DNA of 64,000 nt from Osedax fenrisi (GCA_964019155.1 OZ025240.1:24667536-24731535), one strand, 5' to 3'; counted from the first letter of the stretch, positions 48,326-62,049 are shown. Notes: generated by a model not told the origin, from the sequence alone. Numbers and translations: made by a program.

Positions 48326-50098
48326 GTGGAGTAGTTAGTAACGCGACGATACTCGCCATTGTAATATACACGAGTTTCTCGGGGAAGTGACCTCGACAAT
48401 AACCTTGACCTTTATTGGATAAAAGCCAAATATATAATTAGTTTACGCGTATTGAAAACCATATTTCAATATCATAATATTGTTCGATATAGTCTTGTTA
48501 CGCGTAATGATAGGATAATACGAATCGTAGTATAGTAAATGATGATTGTTTGTATGAAATACAGAATTACTATAACATATAATTTACTAATTATAATTAC
48601 TAATAATTAATATTAATTATATAATTACTAATTTACTAATAATTAATAATAATTACTAATAATAATATTAATCTAGAAATAAAGACTTACCTATAGGGAG
48701 TAGTGGGAAATATCAGAAATGTGTTGCCATCGAAATCCTGATGTTGTTAGATCTCACTATTTATTTATCCTCGAGAAAATAGAAAGATATAATTGCTTAA
48801 ATCAATACATTCTGATGTATTGATTGATGTATTGGATAATACAAGTTAATGCGTTTTCATTTCCCGTGGAGAAATAATTAACAAATAATTAACTTATATG
48901 TATTATATCATACTCATTGAATAACATAGTTATATATATTAACTAATAATTTTATATGGCCGATATATAACCTACTGAGTTTGGAAATTCACCGATAATA
49001 GGTTATCCTTTTAATTTTGTTTATAAATAAATACGCTAATATAAAATTTGATTTTATTTATAAATAAATCAACTCTCTCATAATCATGATATGTATATAA
49101 ATATATACAAAAATATATACAAATTTTATATTTATTTGACTAAATGTTCCCCTTAAGAAAAAACCACAACGTTAGGATAGTTTCCTTCTATAAAAACGGG
49201 TACTACCCGTCGGGTATACTCGATATAGCACTATAGTGCCCCCATATCCACTATATAATATACCTATTATGTGAGTTGTAATAAAATAACTTATATTATT
49301 GAGTATACCCGAACATTATGTAATCATTACGCCTGTTTTCAGAGAGAAAAGTTAAATGATTGTATTACACAGCATGTCATTGTTATAATGACGTAATTAA
49401 GAAGTAATAGTTTATCGATATTCCATCTTTATATAATTTAAATAGATTTTTTTTTAATTAAATAAAATTAAAATATTTAACGTATACGTTGTTTGAATAT
49501 ATTCATCCTATATGTTCATCATATAGATGAAATATAGTATATGAAGAAATATCGCTTATCTATTGAATAAACTCACGATCATATTTATAATATGAGTATC
49601 ATACATATGAGATATCCCTATATAGGGATAGAAGCATTCGTGCAATTCTTTATTATTTTATAATTAATAATTGGCCTAATAATGTTGTGTAAATAAAATA
49701 TTATTCGAATTGTTATTAAATGATTATTTTTACTAGTTTTTTTTATTAGTGATTCAATTTATTTTGTATTCCAATATAATATTTATGATGCCCTATTACA
49801 TTTATATATATATATATATGTTATATTTATGAATTTATAAATAATATTCATTTTAAAACCTATGCTAAAAATCATAAATCAATTGACAGATGTAAAGCTT
49901 TTGTGTTTTTAATATAATCTAATTTTCATTTGTATATTAATAATATAATATAATACAGTATTTCCTATATAATATTAAAATTTAAATGATTATGTTACTA
50001 TAATTATAATAGATTTTTTTAATTTATGATTTAAATTTGTATATTTTAAATATTATTAACAATAATTATCTAAATAATAATAATATAACCAACAATAG
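48326..50098. other. AT-rich intron or intergenic region
   Basis: A weak inverted pair CGGGTATACTCGAT / TTGAGTATACCCGA (about 49200-49315) may be a small element. (TA)n at 49802-49819. No gene seen. Confidence 0.4.
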
Positions 50099-50247
50099 AT
50101 TTAGAACAAAAATTTATAAGAATAATAATAAGAAATATAGATGGATTTTTAAAAGAAAGTACAATTAAAAACTTCTACTATAAAACAGAAGATGGAATAT
50201 TATGTTCATCTAAAACATTTACTGAAGATGCATTAAAAATAAAGTAA
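50099..50247 (+). CDS. Candidate terminal exon, unknown
   Basis: After a possible acceptor AACAATAG the frame stays open for 48 codons to TAA: LEQKFIRIIIRNIDGFLKES, TIKNFYYKTEDGILCSSK, TFTEDALKIK. Composition is very AT-rich, so chance openness is possible, but the residue make-up is not low-complexity. No family recognised. Confidence 0.25.
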
Positions 50248-50259
50248 AATACATACATA

Positions 50260-50361
<102 letters not shown>

Positions 50362-51030
50362 ATATTAATAAATAGTTATGAATAATATAATATGATATGA
50401 TTACTATTTTAGATAATAGTTTGGAATAATGATAATATATATATAGTGGGTCATGCCTAAATTCTGATATTATTATTATTATTATTATATATATATATAT
50501 TTAAATAGTTATTCAATAGTATGTAATAATATAATATATAAGAATTAAATCATATAGAATTTATAAATAATTAACATTTATAAATATGCATAAAATACAA
50601 TTTATTTGAATACCTATATATTTATATATTATAAATATGCCTACACGTAATTTATAATGAGAATTGAATTAATGATATATTATGCAATTAATACCAAATA
50701 CCAAATGCCAAATAAACTAAATACCAAATAAATAAATAAACTAAATATAATTTTAAATATAATATAATATATTATTTCATTATATATATATAAACACACA
50801 TAAATACAATTATGTATGTATCAACAATATATGCAATTAATATGAATGACTAATGATTATAACAAAAATTAAATGTTATGCATAAATGATTTCAATAATA
50901 ATAAAATCAATATTACTTAATTGTACATTTATATGTTATAATATTGTTAAATATATAAATAATAAGTGCACTGTATACATGTATAAACAATATATTACAA
51001 TAAAATTATATAATAAACTTATCTTATAAG

Positions 51031-51070
51031 ATCATCAATTATCAACTTTATAAAGTTGATAATTGATGAT
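51031..51070. repeat. Perfect 40-bp palindrome
   Basis: ATCATCAATTATCAACTTTA followed immediately by its exact inverse. It has no spacer, so it would extrude as a cruciform. Confidence 0.9.
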
Positions 51071-51132
51071 TTATATTAATAAATATAAATGAATGTCAGT
51101 ATAATTAAACTAGGAAGTGAAAAAAGCCTAGA

Positions 51133-51189
<57 letters not shown>

Positions 51190-51393
51190 TTTTATTATAT
51201 TACTAATATTTACACTCCCTGAATCATATTCACTGCCTTTAGAATTAATTATTTTTAATTAGCGGTGTTTATAAAAATATCGTTTTATAAGTTATATTTC
51301 ACATGGAAAAATAATGTTTACATCATTTTAATCATAATATTTTAAATAATTAATATAATCCAACAAAAATTACAATAATAATTTCTATGTAAA

Positions 51394-51424
51394 TTGAATA
51401 GTCGCATGATGTGCGACTATTCAA
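51394..51424. repeat. 13-bp-stem hairpin
   Basis: TTGAATAGTCGCA and its inverse around TGATG. The stem is richer in G+C than its surroundings. Confidence 0.8.
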
Positions 51425-51600
51425 ATACGCACGTCTCCTTAAATATATCTTATTAATTAGTTGTCTTACTAAAGTAGGATTTATGAACGTACTCATTTTA
51501 TAATTATATATAATATATATTAAAATAAATTATATATATTTATTTATGAATATGTTATCCATTATACACACGTAGTTAAATATTCACAGATGGTACATAG

Positions 51601-52969
51601 TAGTGCTGTAAAATTTCAATTCTCAAATATCAAATCTCAAATCTTTTTTTTTCGGTTCGGTTCAAATCTTAAATTTTCGGGTATTTGGAACGATTTGGTG
51701 GTCTCAAATCTTTATTTTAAATTTAGTTTCGGTTCGGGTATCATGTCGGGTAATTGTTCGGGTAACGATCGATTAACATAATTATGTAATAAGTTTCTTT
51801 CAACTATTTTAAAATATCCATTAAACTGTATAGATACTATTAATTCGATCATCAGTTATGCCACCTATATGATAATATATTTAAAATAGAATAATGGTAT
51901 CAAGGACACCGTGTCCTTTATTTATTATACATTAATAACAATATTTAAAAATTATTACGTATATTCTTCATATCGTACCTACTCGGTACTAATATATAAA
52001 AATGTTAATTCATAAACCTTTTAAAACTATATTTGTCTACAAGTACATATTGAATAAATATTTGACAATATGGTATATATATATATATCTATATATAGTC
52101 TAAATATAATATTTATATTTAGCCTTCTATATATATAAGCTGTGGTGTATATAGTATATAGGATTCCTCATACAACTTTACTAAATAGGTTTTCAATTAC
52201 TATATAGGTTTATATAGCTATATATGATTATTAGAATAGTAACGTATTCAATAATTCAAGTAATTAATAATTATGTATTGTTAATTATTCAATTATAATT
52301 TATTAATTAATAATTATTTATCAATTATTATTATTAATTAATAATAATTAATTATATATTATTTTATTATAATTAATAATTATTTATAAATTAATTATTA
52401 TTATTATTAATTAATAATAATTATTTATTAAATATTATAATAATTATTAATTATTATAATTATTTATTAATTATTATAATTATTTATTAATTATTATAAT
52501 TATTTATTAATTATTATAATTATTTATTAATTAATATAATTATTTATTAATTATTATAATTATTTATTAATTATTATAATTATTTATTAATTATTATAAT
52601 TATTTATTAATTATTATAATTATTTATTAATTATTATAATTATTTATTAATTATTATAATTATTTATTAATTATTATAATTATTTATTAATTATTATAAT
52701 TAATAATTAATTTAATTAATAATAATTATTTATTAATTAATTTATTATTATTAATAATAATTAATTAATTAATATCTAATTTTTTTCTTCGTTAACGTAT
52801 TTTAAAATATTATTAAAAGATGTGAAGTTCTCGAGAACATACCTAAATATGAGAGATTTGAAGTTCTCGAGAACTTGATATTTTTTTAAAGATTTGAAGT
52901 TCTCGAGAACAAAATTTTAAGATTTTAAGTTCTCGAGAACAACCGAGTATTTGAAATTTTACAGCACTA
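51601..52969. mobile_element. 1.37-kb hAT-like non-autonomous element
   Basis: Inverted ends TAGTGCTGTAAAATTTCAA (19 bp) are flanked by GTACATAG / GTACATAC, an 8-bp duplication with one mismatch; both features fit hAT. Near the right end the palindrome GTTCTCGAGAAC occurs four times (52827, 52864, 52900, 52929). The left end has repeated TCAAATCT and TTCGGTTCGGG blocks. The centre holds an AT-only 20-bp tandem repeat. No transposase frame. Confidence 0.88.
52440..52700. repeat. 20-bp AT-only tandem repeat
   Basis: About 13 units of TATTTATTAATTATTATAAT inside the hAT-like element, almost without variation; one unit has an ATTAATATAAT variant. Confidence 0.92.
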
Positions 52970-53117
52970 GTACATACTATGTACTACATAGTATGTACTA
53001 CATACATGTAACTATGGTGATATATATGACTATATATGTGAAGTTTTTATTATCTAGATTTTTAAAAATTTACAATTATTATTAAATTTTCTTACAATAA
53101 TTTGCTAAAATTGGTAC

Positions 53118-53155
<38 letters not shown>

Positions 53156-53667
53156 AAATATACAAGAACAGTTATACTCTACTTTTTAAATAAATACATT
53201 TAATCAATAATTTGTAGAATAAATTTAAAGTGGATAATTATCATTTTATTTCAATGAAAAAATTACATTTCTTATATATATAGTCAAACTCGAATGTTTG
53301 TTCCTGGTAATATATGCATTAGAGATACTCTCATATATCGTTTATAATAGTTGATATCTATACAAATTATATATAATATCATCAGGGAGGTATCATATAT
53401 GAATTATATATAATATAATTCTATGTTTTATCTCAGCAAACTCGATCCCAATATAAGTATTAATACACATCTAGATCTATAATTATAGAGTATAAGTTAC
53501 ATCCAAGTATTTATAAATATATTTTAGTTATTTAAAATTTCAATAATAATTATAATAAAAATTATTTTTCAAAATATAACTAGCTAATTATATATTATGA
53601 ATTATATATTTTAATTATAAATAATTTGTATTTAAAATATAATGTATTGTTATAATAAAATATTACT
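52970..53667. other. AT-rich spacer
   Basis: Starts with a TACATACTATGTACTACATA-type palindromic patch, then (TA)n at 53122-53151. No gene. Confidence 0.45.
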
Positions 53668-54860
53668 TAGATAGATAGATAGATAGATATAGTTTATTGG
53701 AGTAATTAATGTCATTTTTTCATTTTGTTTTATTTTTTATTTGGTTTCATTTCTTTCTTCGTTATCCAAATAGCTTTAAAATAAGACCTTGGTCTTTTCA
53801 GGTTATTTCCAGCGATGTATTCATACAAGGGACAGGAACAATGTTTGTTAAATTATAATAGTTAACTATAAATTTCGTATTTACATATAAGATATAAAAG
53901 ATAATAATATATAAATAAAATACATTAAGTAGACAGACAAAATTTGACATTAACAAAAATCAAAATCAAAATAATAACAAAAATAATTTATACATACATA
54001 TATATTTGATATAGATTTTTTTTTATTTTTTTTTAATTTTTTTTAGTTTTTTTTTAGTTTTTTTTTTAATATGTTAATTTTATTAAATTAATTTTAAATT
54101 CATTAATTTTTTATATTATCTATAATATGATTCATCATTGAGTAACATATTTTTTACTCTTTTCTTGAACAAATTTTATTTTTTTATATTTTGTATATTT
54201 GTTGGACGTAAGTTCCAAAGTTTTGGACTTTTTATCAGTAAACTATTTATTGTTCTTGTTGATTTTGAAATTGGTATAGTATATATACGTATACGTTTTA
54301 TTTGTTCGTAGAGTATATATATATTATTATTTATTTTGTGTATTTTAATTAAATTTGTTGGTGATTGATTGTAATATTGTATATGCATACATATGAGTGT
54401 ATTATAATACACTAATATATATAATATGTTAGCTTATATAATCTAAGTATTTTATTTGATGTGAATAATTCTTTTGTATGATCTCGAAATTTTCTTTTAT
54501 TAATATTCTTAAGGTTTTTTTTTTGAATAATTGTTGTATTTATAGTATTATTTAAGAATGTATTCCCCCAAAGTATATTTCCATAGTTTAAGTATGGTAG
54601 GAAAATACTATTATATATAATTATCAATGAATTTGTTTTAATGAATTTGCTCAATTTTGAGATTAAAATTTGAATTTGGAAGAGTTTGTTATTTAATATG
54701 ATTTTTAAAATCAAGTTTGCTATCAAGAATTATACCAAGATATTTATAATTAAGTTATTTATTAATGTATTATATAATGAAATAGTATTGTTTGGATGTT
54801 TATTTGAGTTGAAATTTATCATTTCTGTTTTACTAATATTGAGTTTATAGGTACCTATAT
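53668..54860 (-). pseudogene. LINE RT C terminus, 5' truncated, (TATC)n tail
   Basis: On the - strand: NISKTEMINFNS, then a frameshift, LILKIILNNKLFQIQILISK, SIFLPYLNYGNILWGNTF, then RDHTKELFTSNKILRL, and after another frameshift IKSPKLWNLRPTNIQNIKK. These are the post-YADD and C-terminal motifs of CR1/L2/Jockey LINEs. The 3' UTR is A-rich on the sense strand (54000-54170) and the element ends in (CTAT)n at 53668-53690. Only two frameshifts separate the pieces, so it is fairly young. Confidence 0.85.
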
Positions 54861-55008
54861 AAATTTATATAATTTATAAATGAATATTTTAGTTGAATAC
54901 TATTCATAATAATTTATAATATACAGATACCCGTAAGTTCTAATTCTACTATTTAATACGATTATTTTAGTATAATTAATGTGATGTTATATTTTCAATT
55001 TAATTTAG

Positions 55009-55154
55009 ATACTATAAATTGTGTGAAATGAAAGTTGGAAACGCTGTACTAATTACGAGTAAAACCAAGGTTTTCAATATTTCAAGGCGTTCTCTGCATC
55101 GGTTGAATATTATCACGGTTAACATAACTGGCAAAAAATATATTCCTAATATTG
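55009..55154 (+). CDS. Internal exon, possibly second half of an F5/8C-like domain
   Basis: Acceptor TTTAATTTAG and donor ATTG|GTAATA. It reads YYKLCEMKVGNAVLITSK, KVFNISRRSLHRLN, then IITVNITGKKYIPNIG. L-x-E-x-x-VGN followed later by I-T-V-N-I-T-G-K-K-Y-I resembles the VG and GRYV strands of F5/8C domains. It can join the exon at 48179 in phase (CT+A). It is flanked on the 3' side by a (TA)n tract. Evidence for coding: balanced codons in an AT-rich region and both splice sites. Confidence 0.6.
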
Positions 55155-55155
55155 G

Positions 55156-55210
<55 letters not shown>

Positions 55211-55813
55211 TATATATATGTGTATGTATTTATCTAAATGAGTAATACCATATTATATTATAATATTTTATTTCTCTTATTTATAAATATAAATACAAAT
55301 ACATAACAAAATTAGTAGGGTTTCATTCTGTTCAAAATAATATAATATTTAACTAATTATTATTTATTATTTGAAAAATAAAAATGTAAAATCATGATAG
55401 GTACTACTTATTATAAAAATATTAAATTTGCAACAAAATACTAAATGTTGAATATTTAATATAGTTTTGTAGACACTATTTAAATACTACGAAAACCTTA
55501 TTATATTATATTATTATTTTATGATATAACCTATGATTAAACTGTATTCATTTTTTAATTTAAATTACACTTTTTTGATTTCGTGATATTTAAAACAATT
55601 GAAAATAAATAATATACATTTTACTATATATATATATATATATTTAAGGTTTATTCGAATATTTGTCAAACATAAATTGTTAATAGATGTAATTTTAATT
55701 AAAACGGAAATAAAATATACGGACATCAAATTTAAAACAACTTTTCAAAAATATATATATATGAATATTTGTTTTAAATGTGATGCCGTATAGTTATTTT
55801 AGTTTTAATTAAC

Positions 55814-55874
<61 letters not shown>

Positions 55875-56039
55875 GAATATATCTAATTTCTATTTAATAA
55901 TTACTATAGTATATAACTAATTGTTCATGACATTTACGTAGTTAGGTTATATCTGTTGTATTACCTGTTGAGTATTATATATATATATATATATTTATAT
56001 TATATATAAAAACATCTATCTACCAAATTGTTACATATA
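55155..56039. other. AT-rich intron
   Basis: (TA)n at 55159-55205 and 55816-55866; otherwise no recognisable feature. A 64-codon frame at 55599-55793 is AT-driven and has no family match. Confidence 0.45.
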
Positions 56040-59000
56040 CTTTACTGAAATGCTCGGTAGTTATGGAATATCTTCTAAACAAGCTTATAAATGATCTTTC
56101 ATATTAGAAGGTAAAACCCAGATGATCCATTTTCATTTTCATATATCTCTTATATCATATATTGTTCCACACTCAATAAAATATTCATAGATTATTCCGA
56201 TTTAAAAAAAACAACTCTTGACCAATCTAATTTATCAAGTTATCGTTAAATATCCCAGTTATCATCAATATATAAGACTTAAGAACGAGTTGTGTCCACT
56301 CAACTTATTAATTACAGTAGGGGAGAGTGGGGTTGTATGAACAGGTATCTTGAATGAGCCACTATAGATAACAATTGTTTTCTACAGCAGAAATTTGATC
56401 TAACTGAACCAGTATCGTCATCTATAGTTAATACTGTTGCGGAAGTATCATTTTAATAAAAAAATAGAAAAAATAGAAACATTTTAATCACATTTATAAC
56501 TAAAGTACGCTCAAAAGTAGAAATTCCAGACAAGGTAATATATGTTATAACTTCTATAATAATTATTTGATTATTTTCATATTATATATATGATTATAAT
56601 ATATAATTAACTTAATATTAATATAAAAATATATTTAAAATTTTAAATAAAATATTTAAATGTTATCAATTAATAATAAAATTTGATATGGGGTTGAGTG
56701 AACCACTAAAAATGGGGTTATATGAACATTGTTCAATCAAACAAATATCATATGTTAATATTTATAATATAATATTATAATATTATAATATTAATATTAT
56801 TATAATATTATAATATATATTCAATGATCCGAATATAAATAAGTAATGATTAAATAGAAATAATATATTTAATTATATATCAATATAATTAATTAAATTA
56901 ATTTTAATTAGGGTCAATTACTAATTCTTAATAATTATTTAAATATATTTTCTAGGAATCAAAAATGAGAAACTATACTCAACAAACTGATAGAATACGT
57001 GATAAAACTATCATGACAAGAGCAATTAAAGAAGTAAAACAGGGTATGTTCATTCAACCCCAAAGGCGGGGTTGAATGAACTTTTTTATTTTTACTCTAG
57101 CTAAATCCCAGTTAAATCCAAGTTTAACTCTAGCTATATCCCAGTTAAATCCAAGTTAAACTCGAGATCAATCCAACTTAACTCAAGTTAAATCCAAGTT
57201 TAAAAATAATTCAAATTTATATTTATATTATATCTATATATTATTTATACACATTAATATATTATACCTGATAATATATATTATATTGTTATATATATTA
57301 TGGCCAGATAAGTAATTTACATATTAATAATTTTATATCAGTTTTATTTTGGCGAAACTATAGATCTATAATATTATAATTATATGTTACATCATGTATG
57401 ATATGTCCCCTATATCCCCTATATATGTACCCTTATATATAAGTATGATCCCTAAATACTTTAATATGATAAATGTATCAATAAATATTCAATCTTTTTT
57501 ATTTATTTTTATTAGTTTAGATTCAATAGATTTACCTAAATTTAATAAAATAATAAATAATTAAATAATTGGTAATATTATAGATAAATATGTTGGACTA
57601 AAAAAGAATAACTGTGATATAATGATCCAAGTTTAAACTAGTTAAATATAGATCAGCTAAATCCAAGTTGTAACTAGTTAAATATGGATCAGCTAAATCC
57701 AAGTGTATCTCAGTTTAAAAAAATAACTTGGATTAAACTGTGATATAATGATCTAAGATTCAACTAGTTAAATATGGATCAGCTAGATCCAAGTTGATCT
57801 CAGTTTAAAAAATAACTTGAATTAAACTGGGATATGATAATCCAAGTTTCAACTAGTTAAATATGGATCAGATAGATCCAAGTTTACACCACCTAGATCT
57901 AAGTTTGGACCAGATTCCCACAGTATACCAGTTAGATCCAAGTTAAACACGAGTATTGAATACTGGGAATACTAGTGATATATGGCAGGTTGACCATAGT
58001 AAAACGGGGCAGGTTGACCATAGGGTCAATATGCTCCGTTTAACATTAAACATATTTATTTATTTAATTAATTAATGACTTTTTTAAATAATAATAATAA
58101 TCTAATTAATTAAATATATAATTGAGTAATTATTTTAATTAATTAAATAATTGGTTAATATGCTGGATTAAAACATAGATCATCTAACCCCTCTCTTAAT
58201 CTAACCGCTCGCCTTAAAAGTTGTATTAGTTTTGATATTAATCTTTGTGAATATACTTGTTAATAACTCATAAATATAAATTTATAACTTTAACAATGTT
58301 TATTTTTTAAATATATCATTAATTTTGCATTTTTTCTACCTGGCTCAACCTGCCCTATTAGACGAGGCAGGTTGAGCCAAATTAAAAAAAAATAATAATG
58401 TAATTATATAATTAATGATTTATCATTACACTGATCTATGAATTTTTTTTATTGATTATAAACTATATTAATCCATACACTTTATTTTATTAAAATATAT
58501 TCATAACATTATTAGATAAAGTGTTTTTTATAAAAACCGACTCAACCTGCCCCACTCTCCCCTACATATCTAGTGCTTTTGATACTCTCAATCACAATAT
58601 TCTTTCTATTTAACTTAATAAAATTAGTATACACGGTCAAGTCCACAGTTGGTTTATGTATTTTATTTCATCTAGAACATCTTCGGTAAAGATTAACTCC
58701 TCATTGTATTCTCCTTATTTTAGTATACATGGTGTTCCACAAGGCTCTGTTCTTGGCCCTATATTGTTTATTATTTATATTCTTCCTATAAAATCAATTT
58801 TTTACAAATATCCTAATATTAACTATTATCTTTATGCCGATGATCTTCAGATATATAGCCATCTCCTAATTCTAGTAAGTCTGGTCTGATTGAAATATCT
58901 ATGTTTAATTGTATTACTGATCTCACTCATTGGTTCTCTCATAACTCCATTTCCTTAAATATGACTAAAACTAATACTATCATATTGTCAAGACACAGTT

Positions 59001-59135
59001 CTCCTCTATCAATCACTCATATGTTTCTACTATATCTTCCAGCTTCTCAATCTATAACTATCCTCGGTTTCGATATAACACCTCAACTAGACTAATCTAC
59101 ACACATTAATAATATGATATATCAGTTAAAAAATC
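56040..59135 (+). pseudogene. Decayed CR1/L2-like LINE split by a MITE
   Basis: The left part (56040-56317) ends with pieces resembling LSSYRPISQLSSIYKTLERV-type RT sequence. The right part (58565-59135) continues: SSAFDTLNHNILS, GVPQGSVLGPILFIIY, INYYLYADDLQIYS, LTHWFSHNSISLNMTKT and ITILGFDITPQL. About 40 residues expected between the halves are missing, so a deletion accompanied or preceded the MITE insertion. Related to 37876-39310. Confidence 0.83.
56320..58562. mobile_element. 2.24-kb GGGGAGAGTGGGG MITE, chimeric-looking
   Basis: Tips GGGGAGAGTGGGG in inverted orientation, flanked by TA (56318-56319 and 58563-58564). The left half repeats GGGGTTG-x-(A/G)TGAAC (for example 56325, 56695, 57065) and its inverse; the right half repeats GGCAGGTTGA(G/C)C (57985, 58005, 58345, 58365, 58535). 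The centre (57090-57960) holds degenerate tandem copies of AACTAGTTAAATATGGATCA and AAATCCAAGTT. No transposase frame. Confidence 0.85.
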
Positions 59136-59933
59136 ACAGTTAAAAAAATCCGATTCCTATTTGTGTTTTTATCGTTTACTGAGTGTCTTAATGAGAATCT
59201 GTTTTAAATCGATTCCTAAAATTTAAGTTTCGGAATCGGTTTATATAAAATTTATATATATATATATAATATGCATACGTGGTAGCACTTGTATATTTAA
59301 TATACAAGGCATAGTGAAATACACATGTGTATTTATTGTATATGTATATTATATTATATCTATATAGATGTTACTCGTTCAGAATATTTGGTAATGTGAA
59401 ATAGAGCGTAACGGTTGTATGTGATTGACACCTAAGTTCCTCCCATCTACCGACTAACCGTATCGTGCTGATTATGCACATCTCCTAACGTCCATCTAAC
59501 ATTCAAATGATAGCCGTAATTAATAGCCATATTTAATTAAACATCAAGCATACTTGATAACCACGGTATATGACATCGATGGGCATCACTAATGCTGGTA
59601 TTTGTTGTCATCAGTGATGGTCAGTTAATATCCTGATTATCATTAACAACGCTACTTAATGGGAATAATAAACAATTCAAAATATAATACAATATATTGT
59701 TCATATACAATAAACTATAGTTCATTCTATATGAACAATGGTCATGAATAATATAGATAACAATTTCAATGACATAAATAACTATAACTATACGTAGGTT
59801 ATACCTATGGATGATATAATTGTATGTCTGAGTATAGTAAATTATATATATACGAAATATATGGTTATATATATAGGTAATTAGTTTTATTTATACTTAG
59901 TAGGCTATATATTTATAGGCAACCACAATTAAT
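59136..59933. other. Intergenic, mixed
   Basis: A more balanced stretch at 59390-59670 contains an inverted pair CATCACTAATG / CATCAGTGATG, possibly a small TIR element. No gene or family recognised. Confidence 0.4.
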
Positions 59934-60191
59934 GGGGTATCCCACAACAATTATTTTCGGCAACTGACGATTATACTATCCGGAAATATTATCTTGCTCC
60001 ATAATTTTGCTGAAAGGGTATTCCACTACAAGATTATCTGGCACCAGTATTGCTCGAAATCGTATGATAGTCTATTAATAATCATCCAATCAACTCATTT
60101 TATTTTTAGAATAAATTCAAATAGAACAAAACGTATTAAATTAAAATGATATGGAAATATACTAATAATGGAATTATTAAAATCTAATAAG

Positions 60192-60234
<43 letters not shown>

Positions 60235-60489
60235 TAAATAATTAATACTAATTAATATATATATTAAAAAAATTGAATTTATAAATAAAAGGGAAAAAAA
60301 TAAAATTAAAATAAACAATAATCATCATGAGATATATAGTAATATTTTTTTTTCAAATAAGTATTTCTGGAAAGTATTGGCTAAATATTTCCTGCAAGTT
60401 GCCGGAAAGTAAGGGGGTATCCCACTACAATTTGCTAGAAAACGATTTTCTAACAAGACTTTCCGGAAATACTTATAGTGGGATACCCC
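59934..60489. mobile_element. Inverted-repeat element, GGGGTATCCCAC ends
   Basis: GGGGTATCCCACAACAA at the left and TATAGTGGGATACCCC at the right, with a further inward copy GGGGTATCCCACTACAA at 60414. The 60356-60476 interval also folds on ATAAGTATTTC(C/T)GGAAAG. The element may be a 556-bp MITE or a 76-bp core (60414-60489) that duplicated. The opposing 60-codon frames inside are by-products of the inverted repeat. Confidence 0.68.
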
Positions 60490-60589
60490 TTTTAAATGCA
60501 AATACAAATAAATAATTAACGATATAGGTCATACGGATAATATTAAATTAATAATATATAATAATTAATATAAATAATATACATATATT

Positions 60590-60593
<4 letters not shown>

Positions 60594-60675
<82 letters not shown>
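60594..60675. repeat. (TA)n microsatellite
   Basis: About 80 bp of TA ending 37 bp before the exon at 60712. Confidence 0.95.
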
Positions 60676-60686
<11 letters not shown>

Positions 60687-60711
60687 ATTATGAATACACG
60701 ATGAATATCAG

Positions 60712-60869
60712 TATCGCCGATGTTCCGGGAAAACAATGTATTACGAGGGAAGTTGGTTGACTACATGGTAAAGATTGGCACTAATGGAACTCGTATGCTA
60801 AGGAGTCGAGTAATTACCGATGAAATGTTCTTATTAGGTTCAGAAGAAAATGGAACTATGGATTCTCTA
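60712..60869 (+). CDS. Exon paralogous to 27624-27787
   Basis: Acceptor GAATATCAG, donor TCTCTA|GTTAGT. It reads SPMFRENNVLRGKLVDY then VITDEMFLLGSEENGTMDSL. Shared with the - strand exon at 27.7 kb: ENNVLRGK, EMFLLGSE, NG-x-M-x-SL, the same entry phase (two bases of a split codon), the same exit phase and the same donor (CT-x|GTTAG). Two codons shorter. Neighbouring exons of this paralogue are not visible in the last 3 kb. Confidence 0.8.
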
Positions 60870-60945
60870 GTTAGTTTTATTAAAGCATCTATATTCAAAG
60901 TTAATATTGTACTAGTATTTAAATGTGCGATTATTTATATTATAA

Positions 60946-60987
<42 letters not shown>

Positions 60988-61003
60988 ATACGTGTGTGCA
61001 TAC

Positions 61004-61149
61004 ATACATACACACTGTATTTTATACAGTATATTTATATGCTTTTAATATACATTATTATTTAGTTTATACTATATATAGTATAAACTAAATAATAATG
61101 TATATTAAAAGCATATAAATATACTGTATAAAATACAGTGTGTATGTAT
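61004..61149. repeat. Perfect ~146-bp palindrome
   Basis: Arms of about 73 bp meet at ACTATATATAGT (centre 61076/61077) with no spacer and no mismatch that I can find: CACACTGTATTTTATACAGT on the left is mirrored by ACTGTATAAAATACAGTGTG on the right. The sequence is AT-rich and non-coding. Confidence 0.9.
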
Positions 61150-61841
61150 AGATCAATCGTTCCCAGGTAGACTATCAAAAAGAACGAGTTGAGGGTTAAA
61201 GGTTACATTTGAAATACGAGTTAATAGTATATATGTATATTGTGTATAGATATTTGCGGGTTATTTGGTTTAATCGGTTTAGTTTTGTCCTGTTTGATTT
61301 TTTAGCTGTATTACATTCCAAAGTGAGCCTATACACATTTATTTCGAATTTAAAATTTTACCTTTAACCCTCAACTCGTCCTTTTTGATCGTAACCAGTT
61401 CCCAACATATATGTCATGAATGTTGGGTAATGACTAGGCCCAGTTAATATGGTCTAATTCCAAAATAATGAGAAAAAAAAGCCAAAAATAGCTTATATTG
61501 GTTTTAGCTTTACAAAATAATTTACAAAACTTCAAAATACTTTAATATCCATCATAAATTATGACAAAAGTTTAATAATAAATAATAAATTAATAAATAT
61601 TTCATTGGTAAATGGTATGTTTTTAAAATAAGAATTATCAAAAAAAAGTTCATGATGGTAAAAGGTTGGGAACTACTGCTATAGATCAATTACGTAAATG
61701 GGTATATATTCGAAAGTTTAAAATTTAAACATTTTATGACTATAACATAAGCTATTTAAATTAATAAAAAATAAATAAAAATTGAAACATAACGAAAGTA
61801 AACTTTTTAATTAAAAAATATATATTTAAAAATACCCATGT

Positions 61842-61959
61842 TATACCCACACAACACTCCCAATACCATATCATGGATATTTCTTACTTAGGTTTTGTAA
61901 ACAATTACATATTAATAGATATTATTAAATAACATAATAATAGTGTTTCTATTTAAATA

Positions 61960-62049
<90 letters not shown>

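Noticed and set aside
48700..48790. Possible - strand exon before a perfect donor CTATAG|GTAAGT
   Set aside because: All three frames hit a stop at or before the donor and no family pattern is visible.
60325..60515. Two opposing ~60-codon frames
   Set aside because: They are mirror products of the inverted-repeat element at 59934-60489.
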